A stretch of DNA of 64,000 bases from Brachionus manjavacas (Eukaryota; Rotifera; Eurotatoria; Ploima; Brachionidae). Position numbers and translations under genes: made by a program. Under the pieces are notes generated by a model. That model saw only the letters and a program-made list of their open reading frames with translations, was not told where the DNA came from and made no database searches. Numbering within the stretch: position 1 is the stretch's first letter; the number at the start of each line of letters is the position of its first letter. The DNA lies in NCBI GenBank assembly GCA_019054805.1, contig JAHQIY010000006.1:4154001-4218000 (forward strand), written 5' to 3'. Below are positions 47,001 to 60,746 of this stretch, piece after piece.

Positions 47001-50000
47001 TCAAAAAATACTATAATATAATTTTTTTCTAATCCGTTTGGCGTTGTTGGATAAACTGTGAGCATAAACCATGGCTTTATCTACCAATATGTCTAAATCA
47101 GCTTGCTGAATTGAAAAAAAAAAAACTTAATATCATTCGAAATTATTAAAATTAATAGTTACATTTAAACTGCTTTCCTTTTCGAGGCAATCATCATTTT
47201 TATAAGCTCTTTAAAATATTTAAAAATTTGATGAAATAATTTTATTAGAGTAGTTAAACACAATGCGTTATCAAAAAAGCCTTAGCGCAAAAAAAAATCA
47301 AAATTGTATCCAACATTGGGCGTTTAACCAAATGATGGACAAAAGTAAGGATTGATAAATCATAAAAAACGGTGACAACAATTTTAAACACCAAGGTTAG
47401 AAAAGTTTCAGCATATTCATTATGGTGGTGATTGAACAAAATTTTGAACAAAAAAGTGCAATTCAAAGGAGTTAAAAAAAATTGCATTAAGCTTCAAAAA
47501 AAATTAACTAAACCTCCTATACATGTTTTCATTATCTGAAACTGTCGAAATATCAGTATATTCTCGGATATAATAGCGAATTTTTCGAGATTGCCTAAAT
47601 AGAAAAAAAACTTTTAAAAAAGCCTTTTAAAGACTTTAATGTTATACTTTTCTGGCGAAATTTCATTCGAACCATGTATTGAAGAAACAATGGGCTTTTC
47701 AAACTGGTTCGATGCATACTTTCCACTCGAAGACTTGGCATTTATTATATTTATGCTATTATAAAGCTCGTTTTCTGAATCATCTTTGTTCTCCTTGATA
47801 GAATACGGTATCACATTGACTGGAATTTTATTAATCACATTCGGATTATTCACTGGAAGGAAAATTAAACACTCGCGCGATTTTTTATTAATCGGTTTGC
47901 CAACAACAATTGGTATTTGTGTGTTTTTATCATTTTCCTTCTTTATCGGTATGGAATAATCCACTAATGCACAATTTCCGCGTTCTCTGGAGAACGATTT
48001 TGGACATTTAGAAAGGTAATGCTCACTATCATCGCGTCTGCTTGGATTTTTGCGTTCAAATATCTCATTTGTTGATAAATAACGTCGGTTTTTGGTTGAG
48101 TAAGATCGTACACGATTGGAAACAAGATTCGGTTCAGTCAAAAAATTGCCATCTAATTCTTCATCCGAAAAATAATCTAGGAAAAAAAATTTTTTTAAAT
48201 AAATTTCTTTTTAAAAAAAATACAGAGCTAAAAATAATTTCTAAAAATTTGAATAAATAAATTTAATTTAAATTTCTAAAGAACTAATTCTAAAAATCTA
48301 TTATTTAAAAAAAAAATCTTTCGGTACCATCTGGATATTTATTTGCTCTTCTTAAACTAATTAAATTTTGGATTGAAGAATATTTATTATTTTTGACATC
48401 TCGATAATCTATTGATTTTAATTTCAGGTCACGGTGAAAATTTCTGCCCCGATTCGAAGAAACTGACTTGAGTTGGGTTGATTTTTGCTTTAGCTCATCT
48501 TGGCCAATCGCGCAAAAATAACTCTCTTTTCCATTCTCATTTTTTAATACGAAAATATTTTTATTTTTTGACAGCAATACTTTAGGTTCTGTTGATTTTT
48601 TCTGCTTTGCTACTTTTTGAGGAACAACTAAATTTTTTTTTCCCTCCCTAATTAAACTCAATTGAGAATCAGATACTACTTGATGCTTAGAATCTAGTTA
48701 ATTTAAGAATTTATTCTAAAAATTTTATTTATACCGCAGGGCCAAATTAAGATGGTCCGGCAGTTAACAAAAAATTAAACAAAGTCTCTTACCACTAATA
48801 GGAAAGTCAGGACGCTGCTTTTTTTCACCTGAAGTATTAGATTTATTTTTTTTGAGAATTTCTTGCTTCAAAAATTCAACTTCTTCAGCTAATTTTTTCA
48901 TTAGATCCCTAAAAAGTAAAAATTAAAATTCTTCATTCTATTATTAAAAAAAAGAAAATACTTTTTGCTTGATTTAAGAGTTTTTCGCTGCTCGATAACA
49001 GACTCGACATCACTAGCTAAAAATTTGGTATCATCATCTCGTTTCTTAGACGAATAGATCTTGGGAGCTTGTTGGTAATTTTTAATATACTTTTGCTCAT
49101 AATTTTTCTTTTTTTCATGATTTAGATCATTAAGAGAATGTTTATGAGTCTGTCTATGCTTCATTTGAAGGTATTCTGTCCTTTTATCAGACCGAATGGG
49201 TCTCTTGAAACTATCAGTTTTTACGACTGCTGAAGAAGCGTATTCATAGTTATCAGTTACGGTCGGAATTGAAGAATCTAAATCTTCCAAAGAATCAGAA
49301 CCTTCATATGCTTTGGCAATAGGTAGATTTTTAAGATCTATATTTTTTTGCTTGTGAGCTGTCCTTGTTTCAGGCTTGGAATCCCCTAGTTTTCGGCTTT
49401 TTGAATGCTCATAGATGTTTCCAATTGATACTGATTTTTTACTTGACGGAGACGGTTTCATTACTCGGACATCTTTTCTGTGACGAACAGTTATGTCAGG
49501 ATCCGAATATTCTTGTTCACTGAGGCTTACTTCAGGTTGCTCTGCAAACTCTTTCTTTTTACTAGAGACCATTTTTAGTTTTATTTTCGGTTGATCAGCA
49601 TTCTGTTGTTTACCAATTTCTTTTGTTCGTTTTTCTGTTGATCTACTGACTTTTTTATGCTTGATATCAGAATTTTTTTCCATAGTATCATCAGTAATTT
49701 CATCAATATAGTTCCTAAAACTTGGTTTCGAATCTGAAAATATTTTAGTGGATTCATTACCACTAGTTGTTAAAGTCTCAGTTGAAGACTCGTTGCTCAT
49801 TTTGGTCAATTTACGATTTAAATTTCGATTTTTGTTTTCATTAACAGAGGATTTTTTTGTGTCTTTGCCATATTTTTTTTCCGAATCTTGACTTTCACAT
49901 CTATCAACTCGATCAACACTAATTCTACTTAGTTTTTTATTCAAATTAGTTTTTTTTGAGGCATCAGTCAAGTCTTTTTTATTCCGGTTGATAACTAATT

Positions 50001-53000
50001 TTGCGTTATTTTTTAAAATTTTTTTGTTTATTTCGCTTGTAGATTCACTTGATTCTATCATTTTCTTTTTTTGCTGATTATTTTCTTTTGTACATTCATC
50101 TTGAGCAAAATTGAAAAAATTTTATAACCTATTTCGATATTTAATAAGTTTATATACTAGAAGTATTATAAACTTTCCAAGTAAATTTAACAAAATATAT
50201 CATTTTCCTTTTTGGGATCATCTTTTGGTTCTAAAATGAAGAATAATGCCAAAAGAAAACAGTCTAAAGTGTTTGATGGCTTATTAAAAAAGATAACATT
50301 AAAATATTGAATAAATTAATATACTTTTTGACAAATTATGATATTTTGAAGTGCAATTAAATGTTTCAAAGTAATAATTTGATTTAATAAATATATTTTG
50401 TTTTACATTTTCCCTAAGTAAAAAACAAATATCAAACTAAATAGGCTGATTAAATTTTCAAAATTTACTATTTAAATTAATATTAATAATTAAAATATTC
50501 AGAAAAATAAGAAATCTGACTGCTTTACTTATGGATAAAGCATGATGAAATCTACATAAAAAATAAGGTTTTGATTAGTTTGATGAATGCAAGATGGTGC
50601 AACATACATAATTTCATTATAAACCAAAATTTGGTAAACCCAGCAAAATTTGAAGAAATTAACTTTGAATAAATTCAAGCATAGTATATTTACAAAAATT
50701 TTGGACATCCTTTATCAAACTTTGACAATTGATACAACCATGTATATTACATCATGTTGCATTAACTGAACAAATCTTGAAATGATTGAAAAAAACTAAT
50801 TAGATTTTCAAAACACTGAATTATAAACACTATTTTCCATTTTTCGATATTGCAAATTAATAGACAGAAACACACCTTTATTGCATGCAACAAACATCAT
50901 CTCACCCATGTTAGAACATTTTAACTCCACGTAAAAGTTTTAAACACAACTTTAGTGCATGTAGTGTAAGTTAAGAATGTTTAAACATGGACGAGATGGT
51001 GTTTGTTGCATGTAAAAAAACTTTGTTTCAGTTTATGAGGTTGCAATATCGAACAAGGGAATACGGTAAGTATGCTTAATCTTCTGGAACTTTAAAATTT
51101 TTTATTTGTACTGATCCAAGGAATAAAATAAAAATAATGCATTGTGAATTTTGTTACAAATCTTCTAAAAATTACAAAAATTAAATTCTTTTTCATTAAT
51201 TAGAATCAATAAATTTGAGCTTTTAAACTTCGATGATGAAAAAACATAAAAAAAAAATTGTTTTACTAAATTCAGCAAATGATAATTTAATTCAATTAAC
51301 AGATAAATATATATGATCAAATAAAATATCGATATTTTGAAATTTATCTATTTTTTGTCTCTATGGTCTATTCTAATTAGAATTTTTTTTCTAAAATATC
51401 TAAACTTCTGTCTTCGAAACTGTATTCTGCTATTTTTTAATACTAAATTAATAAACAATTTGATTAAAAAATTATCAATTTATTGAAAAACATTTCTTTA
51501 TTTTTTTTATTTTTTTTAAATAGTCAAATAATTATTTGTTTCACCTTTTAAAACATTCAGAAAAATCTGTAGTACTAAATCCAAATTTATAAAAAATTTG
51601 GATTTTGTACTGAATTTAAATTTTGTATTAGAATTTTGTATAAAAATTCACATTGCCATAAAATAACAAATTTCTTCCAGCTTTTCTGTTCATGTTAATT
51701 TTTGTAAAGTAAATTATAATTCATATTTTTTTCTAAAAATTTTTTTCACTAAGCCTAATAAAGAGTCATTTTTAAAACTAGTTAAAAAAAAGAATAAAAT
51801 TTAAATAAGAATTGAATTTAATAGGAATTATTTTACCTGATTTACTACTTTTACTACGTGACGAACTTTCGGAATTCAATTCTCTAGATACCGAGCAAAC
51901 AGTTTCACTTCCAATCGGTCCATTTTGTCTTGAATTTAGTTTTTCGACTTTATTGCTTGAGCTTTCACTTTTGTTCTCAGATTCTTCATTAAAAAAGTCC
52001 AATAGTCGATTATACTGTCCCATCAACTCATCTCTATTGTCATAAAAAGACGCAATCTATATTAAAAATTTGTTTAAAATAAAATAAGATTGCTTTGAAA
52101 AAAATACACTAGAATTTTCAAATGATTGCTTCTGCTCCAAATCAGAATAATCACTCGTAGAATCTATCAAATTATCATTCATTTTATGAACAATATTATC
52201 CAAGAGAGCTTTCATTTTTCCAAGCTCTTCATTTAAATCACTTTAAAAAAAATTAGCATCAAATACCAAGAAAACAGAGTTTTACTCACACATCCATTTC
52301 ATCCTGTTGTTGGACCAAACTTTGTGAATTATTAGTGTTTACTTGTTCAAAGTTTTGGATCAGAACTTGATAATCGTTTTGAATACTATCAAATACCTGT
52401 CGCTGTTCCAATTTATTCAATTGGTTCTCATTTACAAGTGTAATGAAAGATTGCATCTTAGAAATATTGTCTTTTAAACAAAAGTTCCAAAACTTTATTC
52501 TAAAATTACTTTGTCTTCGAGAACTTTGATTTGTACTAAAATACCTAGTGCTGAAGTCTGATCAATAACTATATTATCTTCTACTGGAGGAGTATATATG
52601 CGTGAATTTTCATCAATAGTTGGACTCTTAGACTCGAGTCCCGAATTAGAACTGTTTTTGTTGGGTATAACATAAACAGTCGATTGACTTTTATTCTTGC
52701 TCAATTTCTGTGCTGACTGAAAGTTGTTGGCTGATTGACTTTGAAAAGTGAATTCTTTGTTTTTAGGCAAATTGTCGTTAGATTGTGCCTTGGTCAACGA
52801 AATTGATTTTACAAATGGATTTGACTGATCTGCTACTAGCACTGTTTTACTTCCGTTCAAAGAATTTGTTTTATCTATGTTTAATTGATTTGACAACAAT
52901 GTGGAATTTGATGAACAAATTGATGGTTGAGTAAAATTTGGTTGAGAACCAACGTTTGTTTGTGACTTTGATTCGTTAGTTAGAAACGACCCCTTTTAAA

Positions 53001-56000
53001 TAAAATAGCCTAAGAATAAATAAAATTCAAAATAATTTTTAGCCAAAATTCGCCTGACGAAATTTAAATAATTACTGTGATCCTTCAAAATTACACATTA
53101 TATTTTATAAAGCTTTAATAATTAAAAATAAAACAAAATTTTTTTACTAAGTGAAACTAGATTTTTTTGAAGATGGATACATTAGAAAATCAACAAATCA
53201 TGTTAGTTACATAACAATGTTTACTCAGGAAAAATAAGTCATTAATATAAATTTCCAAAGCAAAATATATATTCCAAGTTAAATAAAAATTTTCAAACAA
53301 AATTAAGAGACCGAAATTTTTGAACTTGAATAGCCTCTTTAGGGTTCTTTGAATTCTGAATTTGAGCTAACACGTTTAGTTTCAATTCAAAGACAATAAA
53401 CAAAAGCTCGAAAAGATTAATAGACTTTATTATGCGCTAACCTTTGGGCATTATTTAATTATTAAGAAAGGAATCGATCAGAATTTTAATTTTTTAGTCG
53501 TCATTATTTAAAAGCTAGAAAATGCGATTTAAAGATTTTTTTATATTAACAGAAATAATGGTTTATGGCTAATTGAATGAAATAAATGCTGTTTTAATTT
53601 TTTAGAGTTTTTATTTAAACATAAAATTTAAAATTTTTAGATTAGTTATGTTTAAAAAGAAAACCTTTTTAAGCGATTCCAAAAACTCTTTAATTTGAGT
53701 ATACGCTAGAAAAATAAAATAAATCATAAATGGTTTTTGTGGATTCGCTCTTAATTAAATTGCTAAAATTTAAGTGCAGGTGAAAATTACACAATATTCT
53801 CCCATGAAATATTAAGGACAAAATATTAAATTTTTATATAATTTTAATCCTAATAAATAGTTATTTATATGATTTATAAATATAAAAAGTGTTGGAAAAT
53901 TTTACTGAGAAAAATGTATTTAAAGAAAAAAAATTTTTTTGAAAAATCAAAAATAAGTAAATTTAAGATGAAAATATGAAATAAATATTTTATTGTACAG
54001 ATCTCGGTTTTTCAAAAGATAAAATTAAATCAAATTTTTTAAAATCTAAATAATTGCTATTAATCACCAATTACGTTTTATTTACGATCCAGAAAAGTTA
54101 CAAAAAGTATCGACGATCACAGGAATCTATAACACTCAAAATGTTGAATCAAAATTTGAATTAATTATCAGTTACCGAGTCTCATTCTAAATCAGTTTTA
54201 AAAATTATAAGATAATGGGCATTGTTAATTTTCATCCTAAAATTCCAATTCAAAATTGTTTAAGTAGTGATGGCAGAATTTTAGACATTTAAATATAATA
54301 AATAAACAATATGTAAAAAAAATTCTTATTAGAATAAATCATAGAGACAAAATAGATAAATTTCAATTTCTTTTATATTTCCCTGTTAATAAAATTTAAA
54401 TTTTATTTGCTGAATTTAGTAAAACATATTTTCTTTAATGCTGTTTCATCATCAAAGTTTAAAAAGCTCAAATTTATTGATTCTAATATATGAGAATGCC
54501 TATATTATGAAAGAGATATTGAGAAATCGAGTTTTTTTTTTATATTTTTAATTTCTTTTTTTTTTTTAAATTGTGCCACAATGCCTCTCAATTTTTTTTC
54601 ATTTATTTAAAAAGAATAGACAACGGCTAAATTAAAATTCAAAGAATTTTGAACTTAATTATTAAATGCTGAAATTAAAAAATAAATCTTAAGCATATTT
54701 TTTATTTTAGTCATATTAATTGAAACAACCATTTGTTTGACTTTGATTTTAATTTTAATAAAAATATAAAATTATCCTTCTAATGTTAATGTCACTATGT
54801 AAGCCGGAACGAGCTAAATAGTCAACACACATGAAATGTTTTAAAATTAAAAGCGCGCGAAATTCTAAAAATTTCTGGATGAGAATTTTCAAAATTCTTC
54901 AACAAATGCCTTCAAAAATAAATAATAAAATATAAATAAAAATTTCATAGCAAACTTAACTTAATTTCATTTTTAATACGGGTCAAATTAGATTAATTTG
55001 AACACGTTTTTTGATAATTCTTCATAAAAAATAATCCAATTTTCTTAAGAATTTAATTATTTTAGACTTTTAGCTACAAAAAAGTTTACATAAAAACAAA
55101 TCAATTAATGCATTTAAAAGATTTCAAAAGCTTATCAAGCAAAAATACTAAAATTATTTTCTAAAACTTTAAAAAGATTTAAATTAAAAAAAAAAAATTA
55201 TTAGGATTTTGTTGAATGATCATTAAAATAATCTTAATCTTATTTAAAAATATTTAAGTTTCACAAATATAATTCTTATTGTAATTTGGTATAAATAAAT
55301 ATCACAAATTTGTATAATTTTTACTTTGGCTACCGGAGTTGGATTAGATGAATTTCCGCCTATTTGTGCATTTAGTCTAAAAGCATCTATAAAGTTTTCT
55401 GCTTCGGCATATTGCTGCAACAATCGAGTGTAATTTTGCTGAAGTTGATTTAATTGATCTCTTTCAATGCGACTTTGCTTTAATTTTTGTTTAAGTCGGT
55501 CCGGGTTATTAATTAAATTATCAATGATCGTGGACTCATCACTGTCCAAAGTATATGTTATTTCGTTATGTGTAGCTGGTCGAATCCTCTCACTGTTTTG
55601 TTTATTGTTCAATTTTCTTCCATCTAAAGGTTTCTTAATTTTATTTTCTGAGCTTAAATTGTTCGTTGATCCACTACGATACTTTTTTACGGGTCCTCGT
55701 TTAGACTTATTCAAAATGTCATTTGAGCAAATCGATTGCTTATCCAAAGAATAAAAAGGTGACTGGTTTGAGCTTTTTTGGGGTTTTGATTTTTCATTTT
55801 TTTCGGGCACCTTATTCCTACTAGTAGAAATGGAATTTTCTTCAATGCTAGTTGTATAAAGCTTAAATGCACCTTCGTTTTTTAGTTTTTCTCTTGGTTC
55901 AGTTGGTTCCAAGAAATCATCATTTACCAATTCTGGTTGAGGGGTTTTCATTATTTCCAAACCATCATCCAGCCTCTTATCATTTAAATTAATCGCATTT

Positions 56001-56650
56001 ATTCTATCTTTCAGACGCTGTAAATTTGTTTTACTTCTTTGGTTCTGATCTTGACCAGCATCTTTATTTTTGCTGTCATTCAAATCAAAAAAGTCATTTG
56101 GGCTATCTTGAAAATTTTTTTTCTGCCTTTCAGATTTTCTCAAGAATTCAAAATTTTCTCTTGGATTATTTTTGTCTGAATTTTTGCTCTTAAATTGCTT
56201 ATCGATTGAAATTGGTTCACGACCAGTGTGCGTATCATCTGCTATTAGCAAAATTTCATCAATACTTGTCTCTTTGAGATCTAACATTAAATCAGTTTGA
56301 TCAGTTTGAGGCTCAAAATTATTCGATAGTTTGCTGTTTTTGATATATTCCAAATCTATTAAAGAAAACCGATTTGCATCTTGGCCTTTAAGGCTTTCAC
56401 GGTAACTATTTAAATTATTGATATTAGCTCTAGTAAGCTCGGATTCATGGTTAGAATTTGATTGTTCAAGTTTTAATGGGGTCTGAGCATTAATGCTTAA
56501 TGCGTCATACAATGAATCGTCATGATCTCCATTTGAAAAACTTGGTTCAGCCAGATTGCTTATTCTTGAATTTACACCATTTGCTCTTTCAGAGTTTTGT
56601 TGATCAAATACAAGAGAATTTTCATTAGAACTGTTCGTATTTGAGCTCAT
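47001..56650 (-). CDS. Large coiled-coil, mostly disordered protein, tentatively AKNA-like (twelve exons)
   Basis: Exons in order: 56650-55325, 52992-52545, 52470-52290, 52240-52108, 52056-51837, 50099-48962, 48908-48793, 48693-48328, 48176-47648, 47594-47514, 47208-47163, 47105-47001. They sum to 4,689 nt and 1,562 residues; every junction keeps phase and uses GT...AG. The protein is Ser/Asn/Lys-rich and mostly disordered. A conserved-looking block ending exon 1 contains YTRLLQQYAEAENFIDAFRL. Further coiled segments are EDKKQ-type LNEELGKMKALLDNIVHKM (exon 4) and LMKKLAEEVEFLKQEILKK (exon 7). The C-terminal end has RKIRYYIREYTDISTVSDNE and LDILVDKAMVYAHSLSNN. The AEAE-x-ID-x-RL block and the RYY/YTDIST end recall AKNA, a centrosomal microtubule organiser, but I hold the name loosely. 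Introns 1 (2.3 kb) and 5 (1.7 kb) are exceptional and carry repeats. Confidence 0.7.
50590..50795. mobile_element. Palindromic MITE family, heavily decayed copy 4
   Basis: Within intron 5 of the AKNA-like gene. Ordered matches to the family core remain: GGTGCAACAT near the left, ATTCAAGCATAG in the middle, and TTGATACAACCATGTATATT then CATGTTGCATTAACTGAAC at the right. The termini and duplication are not identifiable. Confidence 0.45.
50837..51060. mobile_element. Foldback element in intron 5 of the AKNA-like gene (about 225 bp)
   Basis: A near-palindrome. The left arm holds TTCGATATTGCAA and GCATGCAACAAACATCATCT. The right arm holds their inverses, AGATGGTGTTTGTTGCATGT and TTGCAATATCGAA. 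The arms are about 85-100 bp around a short loop near 50930-50970. The similarity continues weakly outward to about 50829 and 51066, so the true ends are unclear and I could not define a target duplication. Confidence 0.65.
51201..51385 (+). repeat. Inverted-repeat copy A in intron 5 of the AKNA-like gene
   Basis: Aligns with the reverse complement of 54322-54487 over nearly its full length. Shared words include TAGAATCAATAAATTTGAGC, TTTTACTAAATTCAGCAAAT and TGAAATTTATCTATTTT, with a few small gaps. Confidence 0.8.
54322..54487 (-). repeat. Inverted-repeat copy B in intron 1 of the AKNA-like gene
   Basis: Reverse-complement partner of 51201-51385, about 2.9 kb away and across exons 2-5. I see no terminal repeats or duplications that would mark it as a complete element. 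Confidence 0.8.
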
Positions 56651-59600
56651 TTTAGCATAATTTAGATAAACAAAACAATCATTATTTGATCTAAAATAAG
56701 TATCAATATTTATTAAAATTTTATTTAAAATTTTAAATTTAAATGACTAGGCAATTTATTTACAGGTATTTTGCTTAATAAAAATTCACTCATTTTAGAG
56801 CCCCGAGCAAGCGAACTTATTTTACACTTCTGAAGATTCGTATAATAACAACTGTATATTTTAATAAACTAATTCCTTAGGCTAATTAAGTTTAATTGTA
56901 TTTTTAGCCTGTAAATTCAAATCTGTTTTTTTTTACTTGAAAAATTCACAATTTGCTTCACTACTTTTACAAAAAATTCTTTTAACAGGAGATAAAGTCA
57001 CCTAAGCAAAAAATCTTATGAAATAATTCAATAAATATTTATTTTTACTTTGTTCGACCTGGTTTTTAAATGTTAAATAAGTATTGAAAAAATCTGAGCA
57101 AACTTTAGCTTAGACTTAGAGGCCTTAGAATATTTTGTTTTAAGGTTTTGAAATTTGTAATTTGATTTTTAATTAATAAATTATTTTAACTTAATGTTTT
57201 AGGTTAGTTTGAAATATAAAAAAAACGAATTTAATTTTTAATATCCATATTTCAAAATATTGATACTAAAATTCTAAGATTTTATTTTAAATCTTAGGCA
57301 AATTTTAGTTTCGGAATTTTTTTTTTCAAAAAAAATCTGTTCATAAATTTTTAATGATTAATCTAAAGTTATTTGATTAAAAAATTAAAAAAATTAAAAT
57401 AACATATTAATTAATATAACATAATCCGTTTTAATAATTATTAGTCAATAATTCAAATAAAAATCCATTAATTATGATCGAACTTAAAATAGATTCGATT
57501 CATAGCTTATGATATCAATGACCTATTTTAATGCAAATCTTTAAAAAAAAATTTCAGAATGCAAATTTTAATTAATGTTAAATTTCAAAAATTTAATAAA
57601 GCTAACAATTAAAAATTTGTTTTTATTTGAATAAATTTAAAAAACGATTCTAGCTTAAATGAAATGAAAAAAAATTAAAATTAATCAAAATTAATAATAT
57701 TTTAAAATTCGTTCTTGTAAAGCATGATAATTCTCAGATATAGCCATAAAAGTCAGAATTTTTGTAAGTTTTGCGAAATCAGCAGGTTAGTCAAACAAAT
57801 CCAATAAAAAGGAAAACAAAAAATCTGCTTTTACAAAAGCTTTAGACAAAAGTAAATTCCTAAAACTTCAACTAATTATGAGAAATCAGTCTGATTTCAT
57901 TGCATGAGCAAAACTAGTAAAACTTGATAGAATTAGTTATTTTAATTAAGGAATAGCACAAAAGACAAGCTTCAAAAAATAAAAATACTCGCAAATTTAA
58001 TTATTTTCGGTATTCCAATCGCATTTTGAAATATTTTAAGCTATTTTTTTGAAATTACTTTTCCTATTAACGCACAAATTCAAACTTTAAATTGCAAATA
58101 TATCCATATAGTATTCAGCCTCATATTTCGGTCAAATAGTCAGCTATATGTTCTATTTTTTACAATTTCAACTCTTTGATAAAACTAAAAAAATTTAATA
58201 ATCATCTTTCGCTGTAATCGCTTTAAATAAATACAACAGATTGCTTGTCCCAGTTATTTTTTTAAGTGCCAATCTCACTTATTATTGTTGTTATGGAAAA
58301 TTCTTCTTTATCTTTTAGTTATTATGATTCCGTCTAGAAAATTGTCATTCTTTTTGAAAAATTTTTAAATTAAGCTTCAATTTTTATATTTTTATAAAAT
58401 AATATTCCAAATTAAATCCTGTTCTGTTATAAAATTTAACTTAGATAAAGAAAATAAACACAAGGTTTGTTTTTGAGTCACTAACCATTTTAAAACCAAA
58501 TAATGAAATCTCTTCTTTAAGTTATATAATATAGAAGTGTTTTGAAATATTTTTGTGGAATTATCTAATAATCCTTCATTGCAAAGAGTTTTGAGTAAAA
58601 ATTATCCAAATTTTCTAGTCCCAAAAATATATGATCAAATTTAGTTCGACTCACTAAATTTTTTACACTGATGGATCAAATCTTTCAGTTTATATTAAGG
58701 AAAAAATATTGAGACTCAATATTTTTTTAAATTATTTTATTAAAAAATTGCTATTGAATAGCAATTTTTTTTCAAGAATCTACAGCTTCTTTCAGTGTTT
58801 TTTATGAATTTAAATCTATAGCTTATTTTGATGAAAACACATTTAAAATAAATGCTTTATCAGGTGGGGTCACTATATTAGATGAAGACGCTTGAAAAAT
58901 TTTGTAATTCTCATTATTTTTTTTCATAAATGAAAGGTCCATTTCATTAAATGGACAAAATTTGAGGAGCCTGACTTAATTTAAGCATAGTTTTATTGGT
59001 ACTGGCAAATTACGGCAAGATTTTATAAATTCACGTTATTGAAAATTTTATTGATTGAGGAAAAGATTCTCGATAATTTTGAAAAAAAAATTTCACTAAC
59101 GAAAATCGAGTATTTAATTACAAAAATTTAATGAATTGGTTTCAGGAACCTAAACTTTATGATTTATATGTAACCACAACCAATTCGAATTGTAAATTTG
59201 TATTAAAATATATTGGTTTTTCAATTAAATTAATAACTGAATGAATTTCTTTCTATTTGATTTTTATGGTGACTCTTAAATAAAATGCATCATTTTTAAG
59301 ATATAATGTAAAAAACTGTTCGGAATAAAAATTAAACTTAAGTCTGAAAAATTTAAATTTCAAAGCGTCTTTAAACAAACGAAAAATTAAAAATTCAAGG
59401 CAAGATGTTTACTGAAAAAATCTGCTTTCTTTTTAAAAGTTCCTCAAAGGATTCACATTTCTCAATGTTTACCTCTCAACAAAAAAAAAGCATCTAAATT
59501 TCATTTTACAACAAAAAAATTTGCTTGTTAAAAAAATTCAAATCGATCAAATAATACCAAGCAATAATGGTCTTGTGTAGAAAAGTTGAACAATATCGAT

Positions 59601-60464
59601 TAAATTTTTGTTACAATTGTTTTAAATAAATTTAATTTTAAAATTTCAAGTTCTTAAAGTCTCTATTATGCAACCATTGATGAATGAAACTTCTAGAATG
59701 GAAAAAAAATAAAATGTAAAATTTACACTTAAAATGCAAAGCAGAAATTTAATTACCAATTTAGGTAAACTTTTTTAATTTAAAGCTACAATCCCTCGAT
59801 GAAAAATTAAACTCGAAAAAACTAATGTAAATAATCTTTATTTTAACAAGTTTGTTTAATGGTTTGTAATTTTGAATATTTCGGCTTGCATAAATCAGCT
59901 AAGGGCTACAATTATGCAATCGAAAAATTTTATCAATTCTTAAAAACTTTTTAAAATTTCAAAATTTCAAAATTTAATTTAATCTTTAAAGTAACTAAAA
60001 GTAATGCTTGGAAAATTAAATTACTCACTAAACTAATCCTTATGCTACCCTTAATAATCAGTGTCCTTTTGAGTGCTTTTTTTAGAAAGCCCTTATTCTG
60101 AATTTATTTTATCTTAAAAATTTTTAAAAATCGATAAATAAAAATTTGGAATAATTTAAGCGAAATATTGTATTACTCGCATATAGTCGAGCTTTCTTTC
60201 GAAAATCAATTAAACTTAATTTGAACACGACCTAGAATCGGTTAAACAAAAAAAAAAAGTTAAAAAAAGTCTATGATCTAAATAAAAATTTCAAAAATAA
60301 CAAGAATATTTAAACACAAGCCACTTTAAAGGCTGGAAATTGCTGCCTCTATAGAAAAATTTCCATGTTTCATTCTTAAATCTTGTTTTCCTGTTAATGA
60401 TATGTTCTAAAGAGGCAGCTAACAAAAACATTTAATTAGGTTTTAAAAGCTTCGGATTCGTATA
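56651..60464. other. AT-rich intergenic region
   Basis: About 3.8 kb upstream of the AKNA-like gene. It should hold that gene's promoter. A plus-strand patch at 58650-58890 reads FYTDGSN and later ASFSVFYEFKSIAYF in a shifted frame, which could be a decayed RNase H domain of a retroelement. Otherwise only A+T-rich DNA is seen. Confidence 0.35.
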
Positions 60465-60746
60465 GTGAATACATTTTTACAAAATGTTGACCTTTTTTTC
60501 TTTTATTTAGTTGCTCACATTTTTAAATTAGTGATACCAAATATGTTGCCATGGAAACCAATAAAGATTAAATTAAATTTTCAATTTTTCTCAATTTTGG
60601 TCATATTTGATAAAAGCCCGGCACTTGAGTTTCATAGTGATTGTTTAAAATCATTTTATGGATATTTGAAGCACATTAGCGACAATGAAACATCATCAAA
60701 TTTATTGTGTTTAATTTATTGTTTTTTACTGATTTTAAAGAATTAA
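60465..60746 (+). other. Short open frame of uncertain status
   Basis: A 93-codon frame without a standard ATG at its 5' end; the first codon is GTG. It reads hydrophobically at first (LFFFYLVAHIFKLVI) and then LEFHSDCLKSFYGYLKHISD. No family was recognised. Composition is not clearly coding. It could be an exon, an element fragment or chance. Confidence 0.2.

Noticed and set aside
47614-50061. Treating the frames at 47614-48141, 48305-48661 and 48901-50061 as separate genes
   Set aside because: Each begins without its own convincing start, and all connect by in-phase splice sites into one long gene.
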